From contig JBAYJY010000032.1 in NCBI GenBank assembly GCA_041664945.1, positions 1-34,195 of the forward strand: a stretch of DNA of 34,195 nucleotides, in the 5' to 3' direction. Under the pieces are notes generated by a model. It did no database searches and had not been told where the DNA came from. It saw only the letters and a program-made list of their open reading frames with translations. The position numbers were made by a program, and so were the translations under genes. The DNA comes from JBAYJY01 sp041664945 (GTDB lineage Bacteria; UBP15; UBA6099). Positions 8,423 through 16,651 of the stretch are shown here, one piece after another (positions within the stretch are counted from its first letter, which is position 1; the number at the start of each line of letters is the position of its first letter).

Positions 8423-9982
8423 TCAGCCGGAATGACTGGTTTGCGCTTTGTCAGCAGGCGCTTTTGCGGACGGAAAAATTCTGATAAATATAAATGAACC
8501 TTCCCTTTCGACTATCTCGCCTATCGCGCTCGTGTCCTGATTCCATTCAGGCAGAGCCGTGTCGATGAAAAAATAATCGATATCGAACATCCGTAGAAGT
8601 TCGTCAAGTCTCACTTCCCGGTTTTTGATAAACGCCTCGAATAGTTTTTTGTCAGGCCTGCTGCGCCCGACGACCTCGACGACGCGTTTGTCCCCGAAGT
8701 AAATCATCGAATAATTATTTGCGCTTGGGAGACACATGACGCAGCCCCATTGATAACCGCGAACCCGCTCAAGTATCGCCTTTAGTTCCGGCCTGATAAA
8801 CGAAGAAGTCGATTTCAGCTTTTCTTTATATCCTTTTGTGTCCATCCGCAGGGTTAAAACCAGCGAACCCGCAAGCCCGGCTGCCAGAAACGCGAAAAAT
8901 ACAGGCGCGGAATGATAGCTTTCCACAAACGCCGCTCCTGCAATAAACGCGCCGGGGAACGCGCCGAACATCGGAAACTGCCTGTAGCCGTCGCCGCTCC
9001 TCTGGCCGAGCTGCGGAAAACGTTCCGCCAACAGGAACGCCGCAAAAGACATCAAAAACCAGACCCACAAAATCTTTTCGATATCGCCAGTCGAACCGCC
9101 GCGCCCGGCCTTTGCAAGCCAGAATCCGGCGGCCGCCATCAGCCACGCCGCCGGATTGAAAAAAAACAGCATTCTTATTTCTTTTCCGAGCCTCTCGCCG
9201 AAACGTCTCTTTCGAGCGCCCGGCGCATTTTTGTCTATGCCCCCGAGCCGTTCGTTTTCGTCGCCGTAAAACCTCCAGTTGCGGGCATAGTCATGCGTCT
9301 TAACGCAATAAGAAATGAACGCGTTGATAAAATACCTCGGATGCAGGCAGAAACTAACCGCGAACGCGGCCGCCTCCAGTTCGAGGAACATCGCCCTGCC
9401 CGTCGCCGCCCAGAACAACATCCCGGCGGCAAGCATCGGCAACAGTTGAAATCGAATTGTAAAAAAACACGCCACGCCCGCGGCCACACTTGCAACCGCC
9501 CATGCCGCCGACGCATGATATACTCCGATTGCCATAGAAAGCGCCCACAGATTGAAGAAAAAAATGCCGAGCAGTCTCGGCGTCAGGGTAAGCGATTCGA
9601 GCGAAAGCTGCGGGGAAGCCAGATAGAACAGCCAAACAGCAACGCCAGCCGCCGGCGAGCGGGTGGCCCAATATGCGAACCAGTAAAGCAGCGCGGCGTT
9701 AAAAACATCGAACAGCGGACTGATGTATCCGCTGATTTTCTCTAATGTCTCCTTTGGTATCGGCGCCAGAAGATAATGCAGCAAAAGCGGATAATCGTTG
9801 TAATTTCCTATTGAAAAGTATTTTGTTATTTTTTGGCGGTCGCGATCTTTTCTTATGGAGTCCGCCAGTGCGAGGTGAAAAAAAACGTCAGCTCCGTAAT
9901 CGGGAAGTCCGACGCGGGGCCACGCGCGCAGAATATAGGTTATCAGCGCTATTCCGATCCCGATTGCGAGAGGCATGAACAT
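8423..9982 (-). CDS. GT-C-type multi-pass membrane glycosyltransferase-like protein
   Basis: 519 residues with roughly 10 hydrophobic segments in the first ~370, then a soluble C-terminal part (about 385-519). The first loop after TM1 carries 'LPDYGADVFFHL' (Asp28, Asp32) and is followed by 'NDYPLLLHYLL', the layout of GT-C enzymes that use a lipid-phosphate sugar donor and place the catalytic Asp in the first extracytoplasmic loop. It would act at the periplasmic or outer face of the inner membrane. Donor and acceptor cannot be predicted. It is the last gene of the 11908-8423 minus-strand group, 124 bp after the sulfatase-like gene. Two ATGs (9982 and 9976) are possible starts and neither has a strong ribosome-binding site. 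Confidence 0.65.
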   Translation of the reverse strand: MFMPLAIGIGIALITYILRAWPRVGLPDYGADVFFHLALADSIRKDRDRQKITKYFSIGNYNDYPLLLHYLLAPIPKETLEKISGYISPLFDVFNAALLYWFAYWATRSPAAGVAVWLFYLASPQLSLESLTLTPRLLGIFFFNLWALSMAIGVYHASAAWAVASVAAGVACFFTIRFQLLPMLAAGMLFWAATGRAMFLELEAAAFAVSFCLHPRYFINAFISYCVKTHDYARNWRFYGDENERLGGIDKNAPGARKRRFGERLGKEIRMLFFFNPAAWLMAAAGFWLAKAGRGGSTGDIEKILWVWFLMSFAAFLLAERFPQLGQRSGDGYRQFPMFGAFPGAFIAGAAFVESYHSAPVFFAFLAAGLAGSLVLTLRMDTKGYKEKLKSTSSFIRPELKAILERVRGYQWGCVMCLPSANNYSMIYFGDKRVVEVVGRSRPDKKLFEAFIKNREVRLDELLRMFDIDYFFIDTALPEWNQDTSAIGEIVEREGSFIFIRIFPSAKAPADKAQTSHSG

Positions 9983-10106
9983 TCGTCTTTATTTCCCCGG
10001 CCTAACATTTCCGCGAATGATTGCGGTCGCGGGTTTTCAACACTGCAATTGTATAAGATGATTAATCGTCAAACAACATCCCGTCACGCCTGAAAGCGAA
10101 AACCCG

Positions 10107-11636
10107 TCAGAATTTTGCTCTTTCTGTCACATCGACGAATTCATAATTTCTCGGCGGGAAAGAAAAATAGCTTCTGTCGTCCATCAACTTGAAATCGGCG
10201 CCGAAGTAATAGTCGAACATGACGCGGAAAGTGTTAACCGGAGTGATGGAATCATAAAGCTTCGCCTCGCCGCCCGCCGGGAAATAATAGGCGTTGAAGA
10301 TCCTCATTCTCTGCCGCAGCCCGGCGTCCATCAACGGCTCATTCGCGAGCAGTTTATTCATGTCCCATTTGCCGTCTTCGCCCATGATTTCATCAAGTAT
10401 TGTTTTTGTGCCGTGGTCGCCCTGCAAAACAATTATCGGCGGCTTTTTTGACGCTGAAAGTATGCCGGAGACCATCGTCTCAAGGCGCTTATTGTACGCC
10501 TTAAGTTCGCCGCAATAGCTCGGAGCGGCTTCGTGGAACATATTGACGTGCGAGACATCAAGATGCGCGAAAACGAATAACGGGCCCTTCTCCGGGATTT
10601 TCGTGATTTCATCCTGAACGCATGAAGTGATTTTTTCTCTGGCGTTTTCCAGCTTTTTCACAACATAATACCCGTGCAACGGCGCCAGCGCCGTCGTGTT
10701 CAGAAGGTTGTACATGAATTCATTATCCCGGCCGCACCGGTTGGGAACATCGAAATACCTGTTTTGGTTGTCCACCTGAAATCCGGAGCTGAAAAAGATC
10801 AGTTTGTAGCCTCTGGCCTTCAGAAAATCCTTAACCTTGTGGTCTTCGAGCATCGTTCGCAGCCTTGCGGTTATGAGCAAATAGGCCCTTTGCTTTTTTC
10901 TTAACGGGTCCATGTCTCCGTCGAGAAATTTCATATTCAGTGAAGAAGGGATCGATAAATCGGTGAATGCATAATTGCTTCTGCTTTTCGATGCGACGAA
11001 AAACCCCTTCTTCTTTAGAAACGACGTGAAGTCGCTGATGTCGCAGTTGAAAACTTCCTTCATGGTCGTCTCGTTCGAATAGCCATCGAGAATTACGTAG
11101 TAGATGTCGCGCGGCTCAACCGGCGATTTAATCGCCGCCACGTTTTCGCCTGATTGTTCCGCGGTTTTCGTCTTCAGTCCCGCCGACGATATCATGGCCT
11201 TGTTGGCCAAATAATTGGCCGTTGGCAAAAGAGCCAGCGTTATCGACATAATATTAAGTATTGTCGTTATATTTTTCAGATCCCTTTTCGTTCGTATTAT
11301 CAGCGCTCCGCTTACAATTATTATTATCATCCATAGGGCTGTCAGGTGCGGGTAGCGTATAGTGAAACTAATATTCGCCGCTATCAGAAATGAATAAATG
11401 TGGCCGTAGGAAAAAAACAGAAGAACTAATATTGATGTGATCAGGCCGGCCTTAAGGCTGTTTTTAAGAATAAGGCTCAACACGCCCCAGATTGCCGCCG
11501 CGGACAGAACAGAGACCAGAAGCGGAATCGCAATCTGACGTTCTCCATACGGCATCTGGCCCATATTAAATGTGAAAATCGACAGTATCGGGAACATCGC
11601 AAACAAAATGGGGTGGAAAGCGATCGTTCTTTTCAA
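10107..11636 (-). CDS. Membrane-anchored sulfatase / alkaline-phosphatase-fold protein
   Basis: 509 residues. Four or five transmembrane segments fill residues 8-150. An extracytoplasmic domain follows with signs of the alkaline phosphatase superfamily: metal-binding 'YYVILDGYS' (Asp184), a nucleophile region 'NYAFTDLSIPSSLN' (Thr225 the likeliest), 'FAHLDVSHVNM', and the second metal site 'VLQGDHG'. The layout resembles LTA-synthase-like or phosphoethanolamine-transferase-like enzymes, which move or remove phospho- or sulfo-groups on surface polymers or lipids. Which reaction occurs here is open. The start is TTG at 11636, not ATG; an AGGAG seven bases upstream supports it. It lies 41 bp after the small 11908 gene, with which it is probably cotranscribed. 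Confidence 0.8.
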   Translation of the reverse strand: MKRTIAFHPILFAMFPILSIFTFNMGQMPYGERQIAIPLLVSVLSAAAIWGVLSLILKNSLKAGLITSILVLLFFSYGHIYSFLIAANISFTIRYPHLTALWMIIIIVSGALIIRTKRDLKNITTILNIMSITLALLPTANYLANKAMISSAGLKTKTAEQSGENVAAIKSPVEPRDIYYVILDGYSNETTMKEVFNCDISDFTSFLKKKGFFVASKSRSNYAFTDLSIPSSLNMKFLDGDMDPLRKKQRAYLLITARLRTMLEDHKVKDFLKARGYKLIFFSSGFQVDNQNRYFDVPNRCGRDNEFMYNLLNTTALAPLHGYYVVKKLENAREKITSCVQDEITKIPEKGPLFVFAHLDVSHVNMFHEAAPSYCGELKAYNKRLETMVSGILSASKKPPIIVLQGDHGTKTILDEIMGEDGKWDMNKLLANEPLMDAGLRQRMRIFNAYYFPAGGEAKLYDSITPVNTFRVMFDYYFGADFKLMDDRSYFSFPPRNYEFVDVTERAKF

Positions 11637-11677
11637 AAGAGAACTCCTTTCGCCTAAGCGTCTATGAACTCAGAATG

Positions 11678-11908
11678 TCACTCTTTGGGCAGGGGCTTTT
11701 TGCCGGAAAATAATGACACGATTTTCTTTTTGATAATCTTCCAGTAAATTTTAACCGACACCATTATACCGAGCATCGAAGCGACCGCTATCTGAAAGAA
11801 ATAACTGCCGGCGCCTATATCTATATATGCATGAGCCGTATGCGCGAAAAGGAAACATATCAGAAAGCAGATCAACGTGACTCGCAGGGTCAAATATATG
11901 CGATTCAT
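11678..11908 (-). CDS. Small exported or membrane protein with AYIDxGxGSYxxQ motif
   Basis: 76 residues when started at the ATG at 11908. A strong AAGGAG lies eight bases upstream; an in-frame GTG at 11917 overlaps that ribosome-binding site and is less likely. A first hydrophobic stretch ends in 'AHTAHA', a possible signal-peptide cleavage site. Then come 'AYIDIGAGSYFFQ', a second transmembrane helix and a basic tail ('KIYWKIIKKKIVS'). I recall similar tiny 'Y(L/I)DPGTGS' proteins next to alkaline-phosphatase-like membrane enzymes in many bacteria, and this one sits 41 bp ahead of such an enzyme. It may be a subunit or chaperone of its neighbour. No biochemical function is known to me. Confidence 0.75.
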   Translation of the reverse strand: MNRIYLTLRVTLICFLICFLFAHTAHAYIDIGAGSYFFQIAVASMLGIMVSVKIYWKIIKKKIVSLFSGKKPLPKE

Positions 11909-12200
11909 AGCTTCCACTCCTTCAACTTTTGGCAGAGCGCATTAATAACAATTCGTCAAAGTTCAGCGGGCGCGCCATGAAAACCGGCATTTTCGCATTA
12001 TCTTCCGGCCGCGGCTCTCCCGCTTCTATTGCGCGTGGCGCTCGTCCGTTCCGCCCGATCTCTTGAACCCGTCAAGCCAAACTTAGTATTCCCCAAACCA
12101 TCTTAAAAGACAAGGTCAAGTCCGTCTTCAAGGCGCCTCTCGCAGCCGCCGCGCCATCAGAAAAAGCGGCCTCGGCGGATATAGAAGTTTAAACTTATCT
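11909..12200 (+). other. Divergent intergenic region, no gene recognised
   Basis: This gap separates the small minus-strand gene from the plus-strand methyltransferase. It must hold the promoter for the 11908-8423 group, but I see only weak boxes on the minus strand (a TTTGACG/TATTAA area near 11940-11965 with poor spacing). A GC-rich stretch at 12140-12178 has imperfect inverted repeats (CCGCCG and CGGCGG). No small ORF or RNA gene is convincing. Confidence 0.4.
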
Positions 12201-12230
12201 TTGAGTTTTTCACGCGCGATAGTTTATAAT
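12201..12230 (+). promoter_or_regulatory. Sigma70-type promoter for methyltransferase-asnB
   Basis: A -35 box TTGAGT (12201-12206) and a perfect -10 box TATAAT (12225-12230) are 18 bp apart. Transcription would start near 12237, about 36 bp before the ATG at 12273. The TTG of the -35 box is also the first codon of the longest open frame, so a start there cannot be right for this transcript. Confidence 0.8.
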
Positions 12231-12272
12231 TGCCGTATTATCGAATGGCCGCTGAACGATCTCGACGCAATT

Positions 12273-13037
12273 ATGGACGACAAAAACTACACCGAAATAG
12301 AGCTCGCGCAGAAGCGCTCTTACGATGCGACATACGAACGCTACCTGCTCCACTACACGGATGAATTCAGCCGCCGCTACTACCGGAAATTCTTCAATAA
12401 ACAGCTTACGGACGGAGTCGAACTCGCGGGGAAAAAAGCGCTTGAAGCGCTCTCCGGAAGCGGGCAACTCGCCGGCGTCCTGATCGAAAAAGGAGCAGAT
12501 GTCTTCGGCCTCGACATCTCGCCCGGAATGGCTGAAAGCTTCACAAAGCGATGGCCCGGATGCGGCGCCGTCAGCGCCTCGATTTTCGACTGCGCGATTA
12601 AGAGCGAATCCATCGACTGCGTCTTCATAATGGGCGGTCTCCACCACCTCCACCCGCACGTCGGCCGCGCTCTCGACGAGATCCACCGCATCCTGAAACA
12701 GGGCGGTTGGCTCTGCTTCGGCGAACCGCACGCCGGCTCGCTGCCCGACGTCTTCCGGCGCGCATGGTACCGCGCCGACCGGATTTTCGAGCGTAGCGAA
12801 TCCGCGATCGACCTCGACGCGCTGCGGGCCGATAACGAGCGCCGCTTCGATATCGTCAAGACGCAGTACATGGGCGGCGTCGCTTACCTCGCTGTTCTCA
12901 ACTCGATGGTTTTCCGCGCGCCGCTGTGGCTGAAACGCGCTTACGCGCCGCCTCTCATGCTCATCGAGTCGCTCCTCGCCCCGCTCTGCGGCAAACGCCT
13001 CTCTTGCTTCTCCATCAGCCAGTGGAGAAAAATATAA
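12273..13037 (+). CDS. Class I SAM-dependent methyltransferase
   Basis: 254 residues from the ATG at 12273. The frame is open back to a TTG at 12201, but that codon lies inside the promoter, so the extra 24 residues are not expected to be made. Motif I is unusual: 'ALEALSGSGQLAG' (around residues 56-68) where most relatives have 'vLElGcGtG'. The rest fits the fold: 'DVFGLDISPGM', 'SIDCVFIMGGLHHL' and 'ILKQGGWLCFGEP'. It is a Methyltransf_11-like enzyme with an unknown acceptor. It is followed 45 bp later by asnB in the same direction, so methylation and amide formation may modify the same product. Confidence 0.82.
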   Translation: MDDKNYTEIELAQKRSYDATYERYLLHYTDEFSRRYYRKFFNKQLTDGVELAGKKALEALSGSGQLAGVLIEKGADVFGLDISPGMAESFTKRWPGCGAVSASIFDCAIKSESIDCVFIMGGLHHLHPHVGRALDEIHRILKQGGWLCFGEPHAGSLPDVFRRAWYRADRIFERSESAIDLDALRADNERRFDIVKTQYMGGVAYLAVLNSMVFRAPLWLKRAYAPPLMLIESLLAPLCGKRLSCFSISQWRKI

Positions 13038-13082
13038 TAATGTCGGCTCAAGCGGCTTCGGCTTAGACAGGAAGTGCTTTGA

Positions 13083-14969
13083 ATGTGTGGAATATGCGGT
13101 TATGCCGGAAGCGGCGCCGGACGGCAATCTGAAGAAATCATAAGGCGGATGCGCTCGACGCTTACGCATCGAGGACCCGACGACGACGGTTTTTATATAT
13201 GTGATAACGCGGCTCTTGGCATGCGGCGGCTCGCAATCATCGACATCGCAGGCGGCAGACAGCCCATGGCAAACGAGGATGCGTCGATCCAAGTCGTGAT
13301 GAACGGCGAGATTTACAATTACCGGGAGCTTGCCGGCGAGCTCGCGGCGAAAGGGCACTCTATCAAAACCCACTCGGACACCGAAGTGATTCCGCATCTT
13401 TATGAAGAGTACGGCGACGAATTCGCTTCAAAACTGAACGGCATGTTCGGAATCGCCCTGTGGGATTCGGCGAAAAACAGGCTGCTCGTCGTCCGCGACC
13501 GGCTCGGAGTTAAACCGGTTTATTACACGCACTTTGGCGGACGTTTGTATTTTGGTTCCGAACTGAAATCCATACTGGCTGTTCCGGGTTTCGAGAGGCG
13601 TCTCGACAATGCCGCTCTCGACGCTTATCTGACTTATTCATATATCCCGGCGCCATTAAGCATATTTGAAAGCATTAAAAAGCTCGAGCCAGGAGAGATG
13701 CTTTCATACTGCAACGGCTCTCTCGCGATAAAGCAGTGGTGGAATATTCCCGATGAACCGCCGATGAATATCAGTGAGGATGAAGCGGCCGGCATGGTTC
13801 GCGACCTGATATCCGATTCCGTGCGCATGCGACTTATTTCAGATGTGCCGGTCGGCGTTTTTCTCAGCGGCGGTATCGATTCGACAACAGCCGCTGCGTT
13901 CGCGGCGAAATTTTCGCCGAATATAAAAAGTTTCTGCATAGGTTTCGACGAAGGCAGCTTTGACGAAAGCGGCTATGCGCGCAGAGCCGCCGCGATTATC
14001 GGAACTGCCCATAAGGAGGAAATTCTCTCCATGTCGTCCGTGCCCTCGCTGATTCCGCAAATTTTCTCCATGCTCGATGAGCCGATGAGCGACGCATCGC
14101 TGATTCCAACGTGGCTGTTGTCGAGATTCACTCGCGGCCATGTCACCGTCGCTTTAAGCGGCGACGGCGCCGACGAGCTTTTCGCCGGCTACCCAACCTA
14201 TCAGGCTCATAAGATGTTTTCCCTATATAACGCGCTTCCCGCCATGGCGAAGGCCGCTGTCAAACGCTCCGTCGCGCTAATCCCCGCGACCGACAGGTAT
14301 ATGACTCTCGGATTCAAGCTGAAACGTTTCATCGCAAGCGAAAGCCGCGATGTTGTCGAACGGCATTTCACATGGACGGGACAGTTTTCGCCGAACGACA
14401 AGACTGCGCTTTTATCGCCCGCCTTTCTAACGAGCCTTCGTGACTGCGGCGGCGTGTTCGACATTCCGCGAAAACATATCGCCGGCCGCTCGCGCCAGGC
14501 GTCGGATGTGGAAAAGGCAATGAGACTCGACCTGATATACTATCTCGGCGAAAACCTCATGACGAAAGTCGATCGCGCGAGCATGATGCACTCGCTTGAA
14601 GTCAGAACGCCGTTTCTCGACTATCGCCTTGTCGAACTTGCCGCGCGCCTGCCTCTGCGTATGAAGCTCAACGGACTGAAAACGAAATATATCCTTAAAA
14701 AGGCTGTCCGTTCCGACACGCCTGATTTTGTCGTTAAAAGACGAAAAAAAGGTTTTGGCGTTCCGCTTTCCGCTTGGATAAAAAAAGACCTGAGAGAAGA
14801 TTTTCGCGAAACTCTGGGGCCGGGCAGGATCGCCGGCGACGGCGTCTTTTCGAGCAAAACCGTCAGCGGCCTGCTCGAAGATCACCTCGCGGGAAAGATC
14901 GACAATAACAGGAAACTTTGGAATATTTACGCGCTGAACAAATGGATGGACAACTGGCTGAAAAACTGA
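13083..14969 (+). CDS. asnB: Asparagine synthetase (glutamine-hydrolysing)
   Basis: 628 residues, the usual length. The N-terminal class II glutaminase domain begins 'MCGICGYAG', so Cys2 becomes the N-terminal nucleophile after Met removal; 'THRGPDDDG' and 'MNGEIYNYREL' are further glutaminase motifs. The synthetase domain has the ATP pyrophosphatase loop 'LSGGIDST' (residues 261-268) and 'LSGDGADELFAGY'. The family converts Asp plus Gln and ATP to Asn. Relatives within surface-polysaccharide or peptide clusters instead amidate uronic acids or other carboxylates. The setting, behind a methyltransferase and between glycan genes, makes such a special role plausible, but plain asparagine synthesis cannot be excluded. 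AGGA lies about 10 bases before the ATG. It ends 13 bp from the convergent GT2 gene. Confidence 0.93.
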   Translation: MCGICGYAGSGAGRQSEEIIRRMRSTLTHRGPDDDGFYICDNAALGMRRLAIIDIAGGRQPMANEDASIQVVMNGEIYNYRELAGELAAKGHSIKTHSDTEVIPHLYEEYGDEFASKLNGMFGIALWDSAKNRLLVVRDRLGVKPVYYTHFGGRLYFGSELKSILAVPGFERRLDNAALDAYLTYSYIPAPLSIFESIKKLEPGEMLSYCNGSLAIKQWWNIPDEPPMNISEDEAAGMVRDLISDSVRMRLISDVPVGVFLSGGIDSTTAAAFAAKFSPNIKSFCIGFDEGSFDESGYARRAAAIIGTAHKEEILSMSSVPSLIPQIFSMLDEPMSDASLIPTWLLSRFTRGHVTVALSGDGADELFAGYPTYQAHKMFSLYNALPAMAKAAVKRSVALIPATDRYMTLGFKLKRFIASESRDVVERHFTWTGQFSPNDKTALLSPAFLTSLRDCGGVFDIPRKHIAGRSRQASDVEKAMRLDLIYYLGENLMTKVDRASMMHSLEVRTPFLDYRLVELAARLPLRMKLNGLKTKYILKKAVRSDTPDFVVKRRKKGFGVPLSAWIKKDLREDFRETLGPGRIAGDGVFSSKTVSGLLEDHLAGKIDNNRKLWNIYALNKWMDNWLKN

Positions 14970-14982
14970 TTGTTCCGCCGAT

Positions 14983-15828
14983 CTATTTCTTGAGTTCGAG
15001 AGTGGCGTGCAGGCCGATCGCAAATATGATGAACATTGTAAGCAGCGACATGGATGAAACAATCATGCATGCCGGGGATTTAAAGCCGATCGCCAGCCCA
15101 GCGAAAACAAAAAACATTACCGATACGAACGCGCACAACACGAGATATAATTTCAGCGGATTAAAATGCAATATCGCCTGCACTATGTATTGAAGCGTAC
15201 GTAGGCTGTCCTTGAAAAGCCTGACTTTCGATTTTCCGATCCTTTTATCGTAAGCGATGTCAACATAACTCACATATTTGCAGTCAAGCATATATGATAG
15301 AGTCATGGATGTCGTAAAGCTAAATGTGTCGCAAAGATATTTCATGTATGGCATGATCGTCTTTTTTGAGAAAACCCTGTAGCCGGAATTAATGTCCGGC
15401 ACGCGCGCGCCGACAGTGAATTCCACAAGAAGTTTCAACATGGATCTAAGCGGCGATTTGTACCATGTTCCGCTGTAATGCCTGCCGCTTCTTCGACCTA
15501 TGATAAGATCAAATCCCTTTTCATATTCAGCCAAAAGCAGATACAAGTCGCCGGGGCTATAGGTGCCGTCCGCGTCGAGGATCACAATCGTGTCGTTGCC
15601 GGCCGCCGCTATGCCGTCCTTCAACGAGCGGCCATAGCCCGCGTTGTGGGGATGCCTCACAACGATCGCTCCGCATTCGCCGGCGATAGCCGCCGTTTTG
15701 TCGGTCGATCCGTCGTCAACTATGATTATTTCATAGCCCTGAACGGGCGCCAGCTTTTCTCTCAAACGCTCGATAAGAGGCGCGATCGCTTCCTGCTCGT
15801 TATATGCAGGTATGACAACTGAAATCAT
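14983..15828 (-). CDS. Family 2 glycosyltransferase (DPM1/ArnC-like) with C-terminal membrane anchor
   Basis: 281 residues. The GT-A fold is shown by 'VVIPAYNEQEAI' (4-15), 'IIIVDDGSTDKT' (DDG at 38-40), 'HNAGYGRSLKDGI' and the metal-binding 'ILDADGTYSPGD' (DAD at 85-87). Two transmembrane helices follow at about 231-253 and 257-280. This is the layout of polyprenyl-phosphate sugar transferases, which move a sugar from a nucleotide to a lipid carrier on the cytoplasmic side. Such a product would feed the GT-C enzymes encoded nearby (18800-20380 and 8423-9982). Its ATG overlaps the TGA of the upstream methyltransferase by 4 nt, and a strong GGAGG sits five bases before it. It is the last gene of the five-gene operon. 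Confidence 0.9.
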   Translation of the reverse strand: MISVVIPAYNEQEAIAPLIERLREKLAPVQGYEIIIVDDGSTDKTAAIAGECGAIVVRHPHNAGYGRSLKDGIAAAGNDTIVILDADGTYSPGDLYLLLAEYEKGFDLIIGRRSGRHYSGTWYKSPLRSMLKLLVEFTVGARVPDINSGYRVFSKKTIMPYMKYLCDTFSFTTSMTLSYMLDCKYVSYVDIAYDKRIGKSKVRLFKDSLRTLQYIVQAILHFNPLKLYLVLCAFVSVMFFVFAGLAIGFKSPACMIVSSMSLLTMFIIFAIGLHATLELKK

Positions 15829-16568
15829 GTCTTCCTCCCCACTATTATCACTGATTGTCCGAAAAATCCGCGCGTCACCGGATTGAGCGCCCGCGAGACG
15901 GGAGCCACATATCTGTCGAAAAACATCACCTGCATGTTGACGTTCCGCGAATCTATATCATCATGTCGCCTGAACTTGTTTGCCCACCAGCCAAGGCCCC
16001 CGATCGGGTTGAAATATTCAGCGCCGATCGCTTCCATCGCGCCCCCGTCGAACAGCGCCAGCGCCGACTTCAGCGTATAACGCCTGTAGTGCCCGGCAAG
16101 CCTGTCGAGGTCATTGTAAAGGGCGCCGAAGGCAGGCAAAAACAGCAACGCCTTTCCGCCGCTTCTAAGCGATCGCTCAATATTCCTCACCGCCGCTTCC
16201 TCGTGTTCGATGTGTTCAAGCACGTTGCAGCATAAAACCGCGTCGAACAGTTCGCCGCCGATCCGTTCGCAAAAATCAGGCGCTGCGATGTCCGCGACAA
16301 CATAATTGCCATCCGGATCGCCCGCCCGCGCCTTTTCTATCACTTCTTCATCTATATCTATCGAAACAATCCTGTCTATTTCCGTCAAAAACTTTCTGTA
16401 ATTGGCGAACCCGGCGCCAACCTCAAGCAGGCTCCCCCCCAGGTGGCGTCTGAAAACCCCAAGCGCCCATCGGGTATAGTAGTCGGCCTTTCCGATGGAA
16501 GACGTCATTGTTTTGAAACCGACAGCTTCCCGGTTGATTTCCTTTTTCAGCGCCTTATCTCCGCTCAA
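15825..16568 (-). CDS. Class I SAM-dependent methyltransferase
   Basis: 247 residues. Motif I is 'SLLEVGAGFANYR' (about 46-58), the acidic end of strand 2 is 'IVSIDIDEE', motif II is 'FDAVLCCNVLEHIEH', and 'LRSGGKALLFLPAF' follows. The 'HYRRYT' segment and the pattern after it are typical of methyltransferases found in lipopolysaccharide or glycolipid clusters. The acceptor is unknown. Its end overlaps the GT2 start by 4 nt (ATGA), so the two products are translationally coupled. This suggests the methyl group goes on the same lipid-linked intermediate. An 83-bp gap separates it from the upstream zinc-ribbon methyltransferase. Confidence 0.87.
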   Translation of the reverse strand: MSGDKALKKEINREAVGFKTMTSSIGKADYYTRWALGVFRRHLGGSLLEVGAGFANYRKFLTEIDRIVSIDIDEEVIEKARAGDPDGNYVVADIAAPDFCERIGGELFDAVLCCNVLEHIEHEEAAVRNIERSLRSGGKALLFLPAFGALYNDLDRLAGHYRRYTLKSALALFDGGAMEAIGAEYFNPIGGLGWWANKFRRHDDIDSRNVNMQVMFFDRYVAPVSRALNPVTRGFFGQSVIIVGRKT

Positions 16569-16651
16569 TAATAAATGCCATCATAATTCATTGATATTTT
16601 ACATTAAACATCCTGAATTATAACATCCGAAGGATAACATTGTTTTTAAAT

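Noticed and set aside
10040..10075. Minus-strand TTGACGATTAATCATC, close to the E. coli trp promoter upstream half
   Set aside because: The following -10-like TATACA is only 11 bp from TTGACG, so it is not a proper promoter from those boxes. With nothing trp-related nearby the similarity is most likely chance.
12210..13397. A 395-residue open frame on the minus strand opposite the methyltransferase and asnB
   Set aside because: It runs against two genes with clear motifs and a clear promoter, and its product is low-complexity and without family features.
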